Shown here: one piece after another, positions 1-11,566 of the stretch
Position numbering within the stretch: the stretch's first letter is position 1
Layout: every line of letters begins with the position of its first letter
Origin: Acanthaster planci
Taxonomy: Eukaryota; Echinodermata; Asteroidea; Valvatida; Acanthasteridae
Assembly (NCBI RefSeq): GCF_001949145.1
Contig: NW_019091403.1
Coordinates: 1,225,508-1,289,507, forward strand
Direction: 5' to 3'
DNA: 64,000 bases
Translations under genes and position numbers: made by a program
The notes under the pieces: generated by a model
What the model was told of the DNA's origin: nothing
Databases searched by the model: none
The model's input: only the letters and a program-made list of their open reading frames with translations

Positions 1-19
1 TTGGAAATCCACAAGTATT

Positions 20-176
20 AAAATGGTGCTTGAAATTGGCAAACTTCCAACTTTGTAAATTGCTTTTGCACATCATCAAACATACTGTTAGTTGTACTAA
101 AATGGTGCTTGAAATTGGCAAACTTCCAACTTTGTAAATTGCTTTTGCACATCATCAGACATACTGTGAGTTGTAC
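20..176. repeat. Two-copy direct repeat, 79-bp unit
   Basis: A unit starting AAAATGGTGCTTGAAATTGG at base 20 is repeated almost exactly from base 99, a period of 79 bp. The second copy has only a few substitutions. The near identity implies a recent local duplication. The array may continue to the left of the window. Confidence 0.9.
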
Positions 177-299
177 AGGCTGCAGAATTTGGACCAGTTT
201 TTAATGCTGTAAAGAATGGATGGCTGAAATGTTTGAACATGTGACGAGATATGACAAGTGCAAGTTTAGAATCAATAATAATAATATGAAATCTTTATA

Positions 300-602
300 C
301 AGTGCTGTCCAGTACCTGATGGACTCTTAGTGCACTTTACACCCTACCGGGTATTATCTCTGCTCACTGGACCCCAAAACAATCTTTCCTGGAGAGTGTA
401 CAAAATGTACGGCTATTAGTGTAACTGTTTTTGAATCAACCGTAAAAGACCCTCTGTTCTGTCGCATGTAGCCATTTACTGGTAAAGTAACTTGCCTAGA
501 GTCACAAGGTACACGTACATGTATGCTCCACTGCAGGATTTGAACCTCAGACCCTACAATTGGGAGACTTTATAAACCCAAGCCACCAGGCCATACAGGT
601 AT
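300..602 (-). mobile_element. tRNA-derived SINE, minus strand
   Basis: Read on the minus strand this stretch starts with a tRNA-like pol III promoter. The A box TGGCCTGGTGG lies at 583-593 and the B box GGTTCAAATCC at 536-546. A body containing CTAGGCAAGTTACTTTACC and AGTAAATGG follows (about 470-500). The same order of elements and the same body words occur in the plus-strand copy at 41.57-41.86 kb, so the two are members of one SINE family. The 3' end is not sharply defined. Confidence 0.6.
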
Positions 603-939
603 GCCCTTCACAAACATTTACACTGTACATTTACATGTATCTATATATACATCCCACATCCCATGTATCCCACTCATGGGTAATATAAACCTGTTTTCAA
701 CCATAAACTATTCTAACATACATGTAGGCTACACGACATACACGACACCGCGAGTCATCGATTATCTTTTTACTGTATACATGTAGGCTGTGCTTCTAAA
801 TCTTCTATGACTATCACACACTGCTTGTTCATGTAAGTACACATGTATGAACATAGCTACCTGTAGGCTTTTTCTTCTTGTATAGAGAATGATGCAGACA
901 CTATTGTTATAGTCAACTTAATCCATCAAACAATAAATA
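603..939. other. Intergenic, no gene seen
   Basis: AT-rich DNA with several TACATGTA words. It is the 3' flank of the GPCR gene. No coding signal was seen. Confidence 0.5.
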
Positions 940-1977
940 TTACACGCTTGGCGAGGACACATGAGTAGCCTTTCCTTCCTGGGTACCAGATAGGTTGGTG
1001 TTGTACACTCGTATCAGTCGTCCAAGACATGGCATAGCCCGTTGAAGTCCCTCCTGAAATCGACGATATTTGAAGGTGTAGATGAAGGGATTAGCGCACA
1101 TGTTGAAGAAGGCCAGGCAGATAGTGATGTTGTAGACAGTTTCGTTGATGTGCTGGTTGCCACTGATATTGAAGTAGAAGTAGAAGACTTCGTTAGGAGC
1201 CCAGCAAAGACCGAAGAGCAGGTAGACAAGAAGCAAGGTTTTGATGATGTTACGTAGTGCTTTCTCATTGGTATCGTTAGGGTTGTGTGGTTGGTTCCCT
1301 GTAGCATCTGTTGAGTGGCTGGCCTCGCCGGTGATGTTACCGATTGACTGTGTTTTCAGGACCACATAGATCCTGATGTAAGCAAACGTCATGATGGCAA
1401 GAGGGACAAGGTAGGTAACCAGGAGGATGACGATCGCGTAAACGATTTGTGCAACTCGACTGGCAAATTGATTGACGACACATTTACCGTCTTTCACAAC
1501 GTGCATAGCAGGAAAGTAAGCCTGGTATAAATAGCCAACAACCACAGGTAATATGGCCAACATGAGTGACTTGGGCCATTTAAAAAGAGTACAGCTCCGA
1601 TACTTGAAAGGGTAGACGATGGCAAAATAACGCTCCAGGGTCAAACAGACAAGGTTGAATGTGGATGAGATGATGGTGGCCCAGAAGAGGTACTTAGAGT
1701 TCCAGATGGAGCATAGGAATCTAGCAGCAATGGGGGAGGAAGGCAATGATGGCTCAGGGGTCAGGAAACAGAGAACTAAGAGGATGGAGGTTGCAAGGTC
1801 CACTATGGATTGATTAACGATTAGAATGTTAGCATTACCCTTACGTGATCTGACCATGTGCGTTAGCACATATATAACGAGGCTATTTCCCACAATGCCA
1901 AGTCCAGCGATGATGCCGTAGGCAATCTTTACCCCCAAGGAAAGGTTTGTCAATAGATCCTCTGTACTGCCATCCAT
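940..1977 (-). CDS. Class A (rhodopsin-type) G protein-coupled receptor
   Basis: A complete 345-residue seven-transmembrane receptor in a single exon. Class A hallmarks are visible in order: an N-terminal NLS glycosylation site at residue 11; GNSLV in helix 1 (Asn31, position 1.50); Asp60 in helix 2 (2.50); Cys89 at the top of helix 3, with a partner cysteine in KDGKC of extracellular loop 2; ERY at 115-117 in place of DRY, followed by YPFKY; CWAP in helix 6; NPFIY at the end of helix 7 and then a short helix-8 segment. The C-terminal tail is about 40 residues. The general look is that of a peptide-type receptor, but no ligand family is recognised. It would act at the plasma membrane through heterotrimeric G proteins. 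The ATG is followed by an acidic N-terminus as expected for this family, and the stop is TAA. Nearest neighbours are repeats, so the context says nothing about the ligand. Confidence 0.93.
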   Translation of the reverse strand: MDGSTEDLLTNLSLGVKIAYGIIAGLGIVGNSLVIYVLTHMVRSRKGNANILIVNQSIVDLATSILLVLCFLTPEPSLPSSPIAARFLCSIWNSKYLFWATIISSTFNLVCLTLERYFAIVYPFKYRSCTLFKWPKSLMLAILPVVVGYLYQAYFPAMHVVKDGKCVVNQFASRVAQIVYAIVILLVTYLVPLAIMTFAYIRIYVVLKTQSIGNITGEASHSTDATGNQPHNPNDTNEKALRNIIKTLLLVYLLFGLCWAPNEVFYFYFNISGNQHINETVYNITICLAFFNMCANPFIYTFKYRRFQEGLQRAMPCLGRLIRVYNTNLSGTQEGKATHVSSPSV

Positions 1978-4365
1978 GCTTGACCATTGTTGATTGAAGA
2001 TATCAGTTCACACTGGCCAAATTCTTGACAAGTTTACAGTTCAATGTACACATACCTTTCAAGTGAAGTTCTGATTCTGAGAACAGCATTTGTCGTCGCA
2101 CTCTGCTTTTAAGTCTGAAGAAAGAAGAGCACCCCTTCAGTTATTCATGTACTTTTGGTCAGATAATTTTCAACTTCAGACCTATTTCTATCAAGTACAG
2201 TATATGTATAAGGTACCCTGCTGGGACCCCAGGTGTGTCCAAAATGTCCCGAGCTGGAATTCAAAGAATTAATCTCACTGAAGTTACTGGCTATCAGATT
2301 TTGGGCTATCATATGTTGACCGTTGTCTTTGGGATCCAGGTTGAATATGAGGTAGATTGTTGGAACTTCCTTCTCTTGTGGTCTGTATCGCTTGGAGATT
2401 TGTGAACCTAAAGGCATTTACTGTACACCGTTTCTTATATTTCCTTTTTAGTGTGTACTTCCTCATAGTATCCAGGAGATGTTGAAACAAAAAGTCCATT
2501 TGTGATATAAATAGCAGTGACTCATTGGAGAAATGTCCATGAGAATTATAGTACTGTACAGGGTATGTGGCATTTCCTCAAAGCATGTTCTCAAGGAAAG
2601 TGCATTTTTTTTATTTCACACATTTTAAGCGATGGGTAGTCTGATACTTAGACTTCCAATGCTGATAATTTATACTGTACTTTGTAGGATTGAATTGGTC
2701 CATTGAGCACCCATAGGAAAGTGCTCATAAAGCAAGAATGGTTTCATTATGTACCCAAGTAGCCAGTCTGTTCCGTCTATCTGATGACTCTGTCTGGCTC
2801 AATGTCTGGATGCTTTGGTGATGGCAAGTGGTCATGGCAACCAGGTGTGTCAATATTCGATTGTTGCTCTAATTGAAACTTTCAGGTTTTGACAGTTGAA
2901 CATGTTATTGCTAGTGGACAGGGTTATGCAGGATTTGGAGGCTATTAGATTCAGAATGAGTAAGAATTACATGTTAGAAATTGGTATCCAAGGTACTGGT
3001 AATTTCTATGCATGGAAGTTTTTATCGGTGCTGTTCTTCAAAGTCTCCATTCAGTTTTATAAAGTTCCTTCAGCTGTGTCAATTTGACAACAAATGCTAA
3101 TATTGACAAATTTCCACTTTGTACTTCATTCCTCAAAGTCAAAAAGCATCTTTCCTGGACTGTCAGCAGGATTTTGATTGCAATATGCACAATCATTTGT
3201 TGCTTGTGCTAATTCACCGCCACTTTCTTAGTCCAAAACCTTTGACAAAAGTGCTCCTTAATGTCATTTTTTCTTGATTAATTCACCCCAGTCTTGCTTG
3301 AAATTAAGGTACTTGCCTTGGTGTGCCGCAAACAGCTTGGTTCAAATTACAATTTGCCTGAAAATGTGTAATTATTGAAAACTTGGGAAGATTCCGGCAG
3401 GACTTGGCCTTACTCTAGAGGTAGCCATCTTCTGTGTCTATAAATCAAAAGTGAAGCAATCTCTGCTAACTTTTTCCAGAATCTTAATAAATGTGGGAAT
3501 GGGGATGATAAAGTCAGGGTTAATTATAGATTATAATCCTTATGGTCAGAGGAGTAACTCCAAACTATGAAGAAAAAGTCTTGTCATTGTTATCTCCAAG
3601 TCAAGAAAATCTTTCAAAGTGAGGCTGTAACTGCTTATTCAGTGACAACATATCATCATGCCTAATAGTCATGACCAATTGTCCTCCCCAAACCCTACCG
3701 GTAGCAGATGCAATGAGCTACATGCAGTCATCAGACAGACAGAACAGACCTAAAGCATTAATTAACAACCACACTAGTTTCACAGGCACTTTTGTATAGG
3801 AACTCAATGATCCATGTCCAGTTTCTCTGCCATTGGAAAGTGCACATGCTCTGGTATGCACGTGAGCTGCTTAAAAGTACATGTACATGTAAGCCCAACA
3901 TTGGATAATTCTGGGACACGCTGTAGGACTCTAGGAGTTTGGGGGGCTTTCTTGTTCCTCCAGATGGGATTAGACCATGTATAAATATGCTGATTTAAAG
4001 TGCAAGAGTATCAAGATTCTCAGAGTTTGAAGATTCTTTATGATAATTGGACTTTCCTCAGTCTTCGGATTGAAAAGCAATTCACTTACAAGATTTTACA
4101 TTCATTAAAGACACAAGTTACAAACATATCATCTGATTATAGGATTTATTCTCAAAACTCCATTTGTTTTTATGCTACTGGTACATTTATTGAAGTCTGA
4201 AGTAAATTACCAAAACACAAACAGAAATTATTTTCACTCTGGAAACATGTCAAAATTGCCCATGCAGTGGGGTGAACAGGGGGCTGGATGATGATGTGGC
4301 ATTGCTTGTAACCCCCAGGTCTACTGTGAACCAGTCAGTGGTTTCCAACTCGCCCTCTTTTCCAG
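1978..4365. other. Intergenic or intronic, no confident gene
   Basis: AT-rich sequence in which open frames are short and lack splice-site support. No repeat family was recognised apart from scattered TACATGTA words. It may hold the GPCR promoter near 1980-2100, but no TATA box or other core element stands out. Confidence 0.4.
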
Positions 4366-4418
4366 CTCATCCCCCGCACTCATAATGGCATTGTGAGCCT
4401 CCAATGTAGTTTGATTAA
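4366..4418 (+). other. Possible small coding exon (speculative)
   Basis: A good acceptor (CCCTCTTTTCCAG) and donor (AA/GTGAGT) bracket 53 bp that is open in one frame only, reading LIPRTHNGIVSLQCSLI plus two bases. Those two bases (AA) would join the first base (G) of the exon at 11567 in a compatible phase. One phase in three fits by chance and the intron would be 7 kb, so this is only a candidate upstream exon of the gene ending at 12484. Confidence 0.2.
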
Positions 4419-4479
4419 GTGAGTGGCGGTGTTGGAATGAATGGCTGTCAGTTACTCATAATCAGTTACTGATCAAAGA

Positions 4480-7400
4480 AACTAAAAATGTGGATCATCA
4501 ACCATCTTCACCATTCCATTCACAATATACCTCAATACCTGATTATACTAGCAAGTTTGGAGATTTAAAAACTTAACCCATTCATGCATTCAGTTATCTG
4601 TATGATGTTATTAATCTCATAAACTACAAACATAGGCTTTCTGTTAGCTTTCTGTGTATTGTTAAAGCAAAATAAGGAACTTAGCAACTAAAATTAAAAT
4701 GTTTCATAACGTATTTATCTACCAGTCCATGAGCCAGGCCACCTACATGTTTGTGTGTCATGTAAGTGGGCAAATCCTGATGAAATTGGATCCTGGTGAA
4801 TTTTGGGGTCTTGGCTCATGGACTGTACAAGTCCATTCTACTTGATACATTGATCTCTTCATCAGTGTTGCAGATAGCGGTACCTATGTACTAATAGAGG
4901 AGCATCATTTAAAACTACAAAACTTGTTTCCAGTATTTAATGAGTGGATCTAAAATCTTATTATTATCTGGCTAAAAATTGGTGACGCTAAAATTAAATG
5001 TTTCATTTCTACTTGATAAACAACTGGACTTTCCACTTAAATTAATACATGAACTGGTATTTAATAAGGCCCCAAAAATAGTTGGTCTCTGGTTTATGCA
5101 TGCATCAATTTTGAACTTGCACGTCAATGAGTTTTTTTACCATTTTTTGGTCAAAATTTTCAGAACAGCACCTTCTATTTCCACACTGCCTGAATGCTCA
5201 CAAGTAGACTTATTCCCGGCCACAAGTCCACAAGTCTGAAGGGTAATTAATTCAAGGAACCAGACTAATTCTTGGGTAGGCCATATGCGGTGATAGATCC
5301 GTTACGACTTCTTAATGTTGATGGCTAACACAAACAGTAGACCACAGGTAGGTTACAAAGTTGCAGCCTGCTGATCATCAACGATGGCGGCATGACCAGA
5401 GTATTTTGGGGGGCCTAACAGATGAACACTGTATAAACCTCTTTCCAATATGTAATGATGAAAATTCAAAAGCTTACCAGCTAAAAGTCTAACTGAAATT
5501 AAATGTTTCATATCATTCATGCGTACAAGCCATTTCTACTTGATAAGCTGGACTTTCCACTAACTTTAATATATGTAAGAAATGAACACTACCGATAATC
5601 TTCTTTCCAATATAGAATGATGAAGATTCAAAAGTCTTACTAGCTAAAGTCTAACTAAAATTAAAGGTTTCACATCATTCATGCATACAGGCCATTTATA
5701 CTTGATAAGCTGGACTTTCCACTAACTTTAATACAGTAGATATGAGAGATAAACACGATAAACTTCCTTCCAGTATAGAATGATGAGTATTTAAAATCTT
5801 ACTCTCTAAAAATCTGACTAATATGATTTACGTCCTCTTCGGCCTTGTCTGTAAGTTTATTTAGCTAAGCTGATATTTTCCCCTTAACTTTGTACTCAAT
5901 AGCGACAGAGGTGAACAACAGTATCTTCCAGTAAAAGTTACGAGATGAGCGTGATATAAACGTAAGAAAACTATTTTCAGTTATGTCTAGGATTTAAAGT
6001 CCCACATATTTGTGAAATCAGTTTCTGTACTCAGGCCCATGTTTTCAATCTTGAACAGATATGGCTAGTTAAAAAAGGAATTGTGCCCATTACTGGACAG
6101 AGGGCATGATGAAACAGCAGACATTCAATCCCCTCCCCATTAACACAGCTCTGTCAACTTGGGTGAAGCTAGTCTTGCAAAATTTCCAATTTGTCTTACC
6201 ATCCTTAAAGTCATGTGGGTAGTTTGAATAGAAACATGGTACATACAAAATGCCTCTTTCCTCAATTTAAAAAAGTTAACAGGATATTTTTGGCAATGTT
6301 CACTATCGGGTTTTAGAGCATGTCAAAATATTGTTACAGAAATTCCATGAGTAGGACTTAAATTCTTTGTAAAAATCTAACCCAAATCCCAATGTTTCAC
6401 ATTACTGTACATGCTGGCTGCTTCTGTTAACTTATATTGATAAGCTGATATCAGAAAGATTTCACGTCATGGGAAATTCCCCTTGTACGCAACATGCTGA
6501 TCAGACGGTAGGGGACACAAACATGATGGTTGTGTCACAGGAAAACTGAGCAAAGAGTAGTATGAATAACAAGTGCTGGGGTATGGAATAAATTATGCAG
6601 AATTAGTTCCTGAACAATGTAACTCAAAACTGTGGATGATAAACCAGCTTCATCATTCCATCCACAAAATACCTAAATACATGATTGTTTCCACAGATTT
6701 TAGAGATGTAAAAACGTTAAACTCATTTATGCATTCATCTCCTTGTCAGATCTAATCAACCACAAACCCTATCTGACTTTTCTATTACATGCTGTTTTGT
6801 GTATTGGTCAGAAAATTAATTACTCGGCACCTAAAATTAAAAAGTTTCAGTGAAAACTTCTTCCTAGTACATGCTTCTTGAATTAGTATTTTTAAAATCT
6901 TATGAGCTATAAATCTAACTAAACTTAAATGTCACACATCATTCATCCAAGTCATAAGCTGGATCAGCCTTCCACTGATGCTTTTACATGTACTTGATAA
7001 TAGATGAACATGATTTTGAACTAGAAAACCTTCTTCCAATAAGTAATGCATTAAATCTGAATAAAAATCCAACTATAATGAAAATGTTATACATCATATA
7101 CAGGCCATTTCCACTAGTTTACATGGATGAGCGTATGCCCTGTTTATCCCCTAACCTTTGTGCTGAGTATCCTAAAAGTCGTTAATACAGATGAGCATGT
7201 TATTAATAAAAAAAATTTCCATCAATGTGTGGGATTGAAGTAGATTTGTGAATCAAACTAAATGTACTGATACATTTTATTTTGTTTAGCTTCCAAAACT
7301 TTTGTTTTCTAGTCTGTTAATTTACAATTGTTAGCAACCAATTTGAAGACATGTTGCAAACACAATGTTTTCTATTTGTTTACATGTAATATTGGAAATC

Positions 7401-7850
7401 AGTCAAAAATACAAAAGTGAAATCATCAGTATAAAAAAGCAGTCCTGATTTCAATTGAACTTTGTGGCTGATTTGATCATGAGATAATCTGAGACCTTTT
7501 TGTATTCATATGTATTCATTCATTTCAATAAAATGCAATTTCAAAATTGAATGGGAACTACACACTTTGTCATGTAAAACTAATTAAAAACTACTTTCCA
7601 TTAATGTAATTCCACGAGAAAACTTGTTTCCAGAATCACTTTTTACTGAGTATAATTTAAAAGTGTATTATATGACTGAAAATCTAAAAATTACTTATTT
7701 ATGTACAAGTCATTTCTACCTTAAAGACAAGCTTTGATAATAGTAATTTTTGAGCTGAGTAAAAAGTATTACATATTTTTAAAATACATTCAGTTACTTA
7801 AGGTGTAATTAAACATGTACATGTAAACTGTCTATGACTTTTATGTTTTC
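4480..7850. repeat. Degenerate tandem array, unit about 163 bp, AT-rich
   Basis: Words such as CTAAAATTAAATGTTTCA, CATCATTCATGCATACA, ACTTGATAAGCTGGACTTTC and CTTCTTTCCAATATAGAATG recur in the same order. The clearest consecutive units start near 5487, 5650 and 5813. More diverged units are visible near 4990, 6370, 6840, 6930 and 7078. A segment at about 4480-4706 is also recognisable again at about 6624-6850 with many substitutions. There is no coding potential. The array looks like an old satellite or minisatellite that has decayed. Confidence 0.65.
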
Positions 7851-7863
7851 TTGAATAGCAATA

Positions 7864-8290
7864 GAGGGATCCCAATACGACGCTTTTAGCGTCGATCTGC
7901 GCACTTCCGCATTTGAAAACGAGGCTGTATGTGTCAGCTTCAATTCTTAGTACGATCAGACAATTGAAAGTAAGGAGTCAAGACACAAAATACATAAAGG
8001 TATTTTAAATTCAGACTTTTCAGGCTGAAAATGTTTGTGGAGGAGTCTTTCAGGAACACTCGACACGTAAAATCCAAAGAAAAATAGCAACAATTGACCG
8101 CGAACTAACGTGCCTGAGATGGTCGTGTATCTTGTACAGTGGGTGTGGTTTCAACTGAAGTGGCGTCACACTTACGAACCGGATACTAAATCTACTGTGC
8201 GGACTCTGCGGGCGCGCCCGACAAAGTTTAACACAGAGAGCCTCGGTTTCGATGCAGATATGCGCAGACGGCGCTAATGTGAAATCCCTC
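7864..8290. mobile_element. MITE-like element with terminal inverted repeats
   Basis: The left end (TAGAGGGATCCCAATACGAC, then TCTGCGCA, GCATTTGAAAACGAGGCT) is matched in inverse orientation by the right end (TAGAGGGATTTCACATTAGC, then TCTGCGCA, GCATCGAAACCGAGGCT). This gives imperfect terminal inverted repeats of about 70 bp. TA dinucleotides flank both ends (7862-7863 and 8291-8292), as expected of a Tc1/mariner-type insertion. The internal part is GC-richer than the surroundings, includes GGGCGCGCCC, and has no open frame, so the element is non-autonomous. A small hairpin, CGACGC-TTTT-AGCGTCG, sits at 7878-7894 inside the left repeat. Confidence 0.7.
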
Positions 8291-8870
8291 TATTTACAGT
8301 TTCCTGTGAGCTTTCCTTGATAACTAAGAATCCCTCAATCTATTTTTATATTGTAAACAATACAGTACCTTAAAAAAGTAATTCTAATTTTTATCTGAGA
8401 TAAATGAAAGTAACAGTATTACAGATTTCATACATTTCATTTGAACTTTGTGTTTAATTCCATTTTCGCCTAATCTCAGGACCCTTTATTAGCATTGTAT
8501 TTATTCGTTAAAAGAATTTTACCCATCTCAAAATTGATAACGTGATTTTGGGCTTTGATGTCCATGTGTCTAAAATTAAAAGCTTAAAACTTATAACTGA
8601 AATGTGACACATGAGTGCATTGATTCATCATAATGTTAAAAATTAGAACTATTCATTTACTTACAAGCAAAATCATAGATGTGGTTTTTTCCATTCTGTT
8701 GTAAGTTTTTGTCCAGTGTCTGTGTCAAGCTGTCTGTCAAGAGATGGCGGTTAGTTTACGTGTACATTGTGGACTGTGCATGGGGATCTTCCATACAGTT
8801 CCTTACTCTCTTTTACTTGTGTTGGCTGGGTTCATTTGGCATTCCTGCTTGTGGCCAATTCCAGTTTCAC

Positions 8871-8876
8871 TTTATT
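8871..8876 (-). terminator. Polyadenylation signal AATAAA
   Basis: AATAAA on the minus strand about 55 nt past the stop codon of the GIY-YIG-like gene. This is a plausible cleavage/polyadenylation signal and supports the predicted 3' exon. Confidence 0.5.
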
Positions 8877-8930
8877 GCCTTTTGGCTCTTGGGCTTGGAT
8901 CATCAAGGCAAAGGTTGTAAAGTGCATCTT

Positions 8931-10090
8931 CTAGTCCGAGTTTTCCTCCTCTTTGAGCTTCCTGTTCAAAGCATGTGCTGTGAGTGTTGGTTGGTCTGGA
9001 TGTTTTATCAACACTGGTAGCTGTTCCAGCTTATAAGTGGGAAGGTTTGTAGTAGCACCATCCGAATATATCTCTATGAGTATGTTCGGTTCTATGGTTC
9101 TCAATGTTTCGATGTGTGTGCTCAGTCCGTCGTCAGGAGACTGAAGAGGTGCTGAAGGTGTCCTGTCTTTATCTTTGATGTGTTCACCACTTGTAGGTGT
9201 AAGACACTGCAGAATTTACATGTAAGCGGTGATACCCAGTAAAGTCTAGTATTGTCTCTTCTTTGAGTTGATTGTTCTGTGTTTCTGTTGTATTAAACTC
9301 TTTGTTTGCTGCCTTTCCCTCTATTTTTTTCTTGAGGGATTTCTTGTTTGTACGCTTGCTGTAAGGCTCATCCTGGACATGCCCTCTGCTATCCCTGCTG
9401 AACCTCTTCCCTCCCTTGGTCTTTGTTACATCCTAGCGGTAGCATACCTATCTAATGCAGATGGGCTGGGAAGCTTACTGTGTCCAGAACAGCTGGCTTG
9501 GGATTGTTTGTCTTGTCAAATGAAAAATTATCAAACACAGCTGTGCTTACATTACGAGCTTTTGTCATAGCAGCCTTCAGCTTTTTGAATTTATTAATGA
9601 AATCTTGCGTGGTAACGACCCATTCTGTTGGTACAGGAAATTGTAACTCCTGTGCTTTCTCCTTAGACACTTTGTGCCCAAATGCATTCCTTACGTCTTC
9701 TTCCACTTCCAAAGGTCTGCTGCAATTGGTAGGGTCGATAGGCAAGACAAACAGCACACTTGCAGTGTCCTTGCGTTTGTAACGTAGATCAATATATTTC
9801 TCCAAATGCTCCATTCGGTTGTTAGATCCTTCCTCTGTTTCAGCTTGAGTGAGGCCAATCTTGCAGAATTTCCACACTGTGTCGAATGGGTAGTTGACAA
9901 CAATACCATACACATAGGGCTGCAGTCCTTTACTTATGAATTCACTTTTGTTTTTTCGATGTTCACTAGCATTTAATGCTTTTATCAGATCATCTCTATT
10001 AGTTCCCGTCCAAAACCATTTACAAAAGCCCTGCTTCAGTTCAACATTATCCAAGGTCATTTTACGCCAGTTGATAGGTGCACTTGCCAT
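8931..10090 (-). CDS. GIY-YIG-like (T5orf172-type) domain protein, two coding exons
   Basis: The predicted CDS is 10090-9479 joined to 9206-8931, giving 295 residues. The donor (ACA/GTAAGC) and acceptor (TTCTGCAG/TGT) are in phase 0, and without the splice the frame stops at 9452. The start ATG at 10090 has A at -3 and G at +4. The frame stays open upstream to a strong acceptor at 10139, so an extra 5' exon is possible. Residues 59-158 follow the order of the GIY-YIG superfamily branch called T5orf172/MUG113: PYVYGI (59-63), FCKIG (75-79), NNR (90-92) and HLEKY, acidic residues around 128-131, then TEWV (155-158). The family is nuclease-like in phages, bacteria and fungi; whether this copy is catalytic is unknown. 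The C-terminal exon is polar and lysine/glutamate-rich. Domain assignment is by eye. Alternative: an unrelated lineage-specific protein. Confidence 0.6.
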
Positions 10091-10619
10091 GATATTGTGG
10101 TGGACACAATTGCATATATTGGTAACTGAGCTGCAAGCCTGCAAGAAAGCACAGTGACTGAAAAAGTTGAAAAAATTCCAGTCTTCTGTCTGTCCGACTG
10201 ATGGCTGTGTCTGGCTCACTGTGGTTGCTTTTAGTGATTGCTTGTATGTGGTCATGATACATGTACCTGGGCGTGTTAGTGTTTGTTCATGCGCAGTGTA
10301 CAAGAATGTTATGCAAAATGCATAAAATATTCCATTCAAATTTATATCCTGTCACATTTTGACATTTAACCTGTGATTGCTTTGACCTTCATTGATTCTT
10401 CCATCCAGGGGTGTAGCCTAACCGACACCAAGCTAGACTAGGGGGCTTTTTCCTCACATAAATTCCTCAAAAAGGATAAAATTACTCACCGGTATTTCCA
10501 GTCACACATTGATGTTTTCCAGCGGGAAGGCTGTCCGAGTTGTAGATGGCTGTGTTAACCTCACCATATGTACATGTATGTGTAATTTCTTTGGTGATGG
10601 TAAGATATTTGATCTTATG

Positions 10620-11016
10620 CTACGTGTATGTATATGCAGGAAAACCTTTGTCTTTTGTTTCTGGTACTGGATAGCCCATTTTTTGCAGTATTTTCTTTTT
10701 CTTGCCTGCAGGATGAGAGAGGAAAAATACAACAGATGCAGAATCCGGTCCAAGTGATTTGCTCATTTTTTCCACTTCAGTTTGTGCTGGATTTTTTTTT
10801 AGAATGGTCACTCTCGGTGAAACCAATCCATGCACATAATTTCCACAGTATACTATCATCATCCCTCTGTTCAAAGTCTTTATGATTGATAGCAGTGCAG
10901 ATTATGTGAGGATTTCTTGGCGTGGACCCATTTGCCATGACTGTGCTGCCACACAGTTTGGTTCTGTCCCAAAGATGATGTGTTAAAGTAACGAAGGCTT
11001 TCAGAGGGATGACCAC
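10620..11016 (-). pseudogene. Frameshifted coding-like stretch of unknown family
   Basis: Two overlapping minus-strand frames look like one broken protein. The upstream frame contains LWDRTKLCGS and DDDSILWKLCAWIGFTESDH. It loses frame at a run of A (T on the plus strand, about 10793-10801) and continues in the neighbouring frame as KNPAQTEVEKMSKSLG and KMGYPVPETKDKGFP. The family is not recognised. It may be a decayed upstream exon of the adjacent minus-strand gene, a retrocopy, or an assembly error in the homopolymer. No splice sites convincingly bound it. Confidence 0.3.
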
Positions 11017-11389
11017 CTGTCATATGGCTGGGTCTTGCTTCCTGTCTGGCTGCCTTGGTGATTCTAGGTTGTCATTAAAAAACAGGGGCATGTTAACATG
11101 TGATGTCAGTGCTGAACTGAGTAGATAGCAATAAAACACAATATGGCAGGAGATTGTGTTGACAATAATGTAATCTACATGAACCTGGATAATTTATGGC
11201 CAAATTGCTGACCTAATACGTTTTAATGCCAGTACACCTAATCTGTTTGTTGTTTATTCAAAGGAATAGTTGTGGAGAATGTATGTTTCCCAAGACATAC
11301 ATGTTAAGTATAATCACAGATTTCGTCCATACTCAACGTAAATATTTTTTATAAACCCTGTATACTCAGACTTGTTTCTCTGTAAGTAG

Positions 11390-11430
11390 CAGGAGGTTTG
11401 GGTTCAAGTCCCACCCAAGTAAGCTTGTGA
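11390..11430 (+). repeat. tRNA-like B-box fragment (SINE remnant)
   Basis: GGGTTCAAGTCCCACCCAAG matches a pol III B box (GGTTCAAGTCC) and has a sequel also found at 12.2 kb (minus) and 17.4 kb (plus). No clear A box or folded cloverleaf was seen, so it is a SINE remnant and not a tRNA gene. Confidence 0.4.
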
Positions 11431-11566
11431 AGTTTTTCACAAGTTCTTGGACAAGCAGTGTTGTTGGTAAGGCAAACCTGTACTTACATGTAAACTGAAC
11501 ATCCCCTGACACAAGTACATCTTGAAATTATCATATGTGCTACTCTTTTGATTTGTGTGTTTTTAG

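Noticed and set aside
1014-1307. Overlapping frames on both strands within the GPCR
   Set aside because: They are shadows of the GPCR reading frame and have no domain of their own.
8679-9020. Plus-strand 113-residue frame rich in Trp and Cys
   Set aside because: It is antisense to the 3' exon of the minus-strand GIY-YIG-like gene, which has splice and polyadenylation support.
10091-10339. N-terminal extension of the GIY-YIG-like gene
   Set aside because: The most upstream codon is TTG, and a strong acceptor lies at 10139, so most of it is probably intron.
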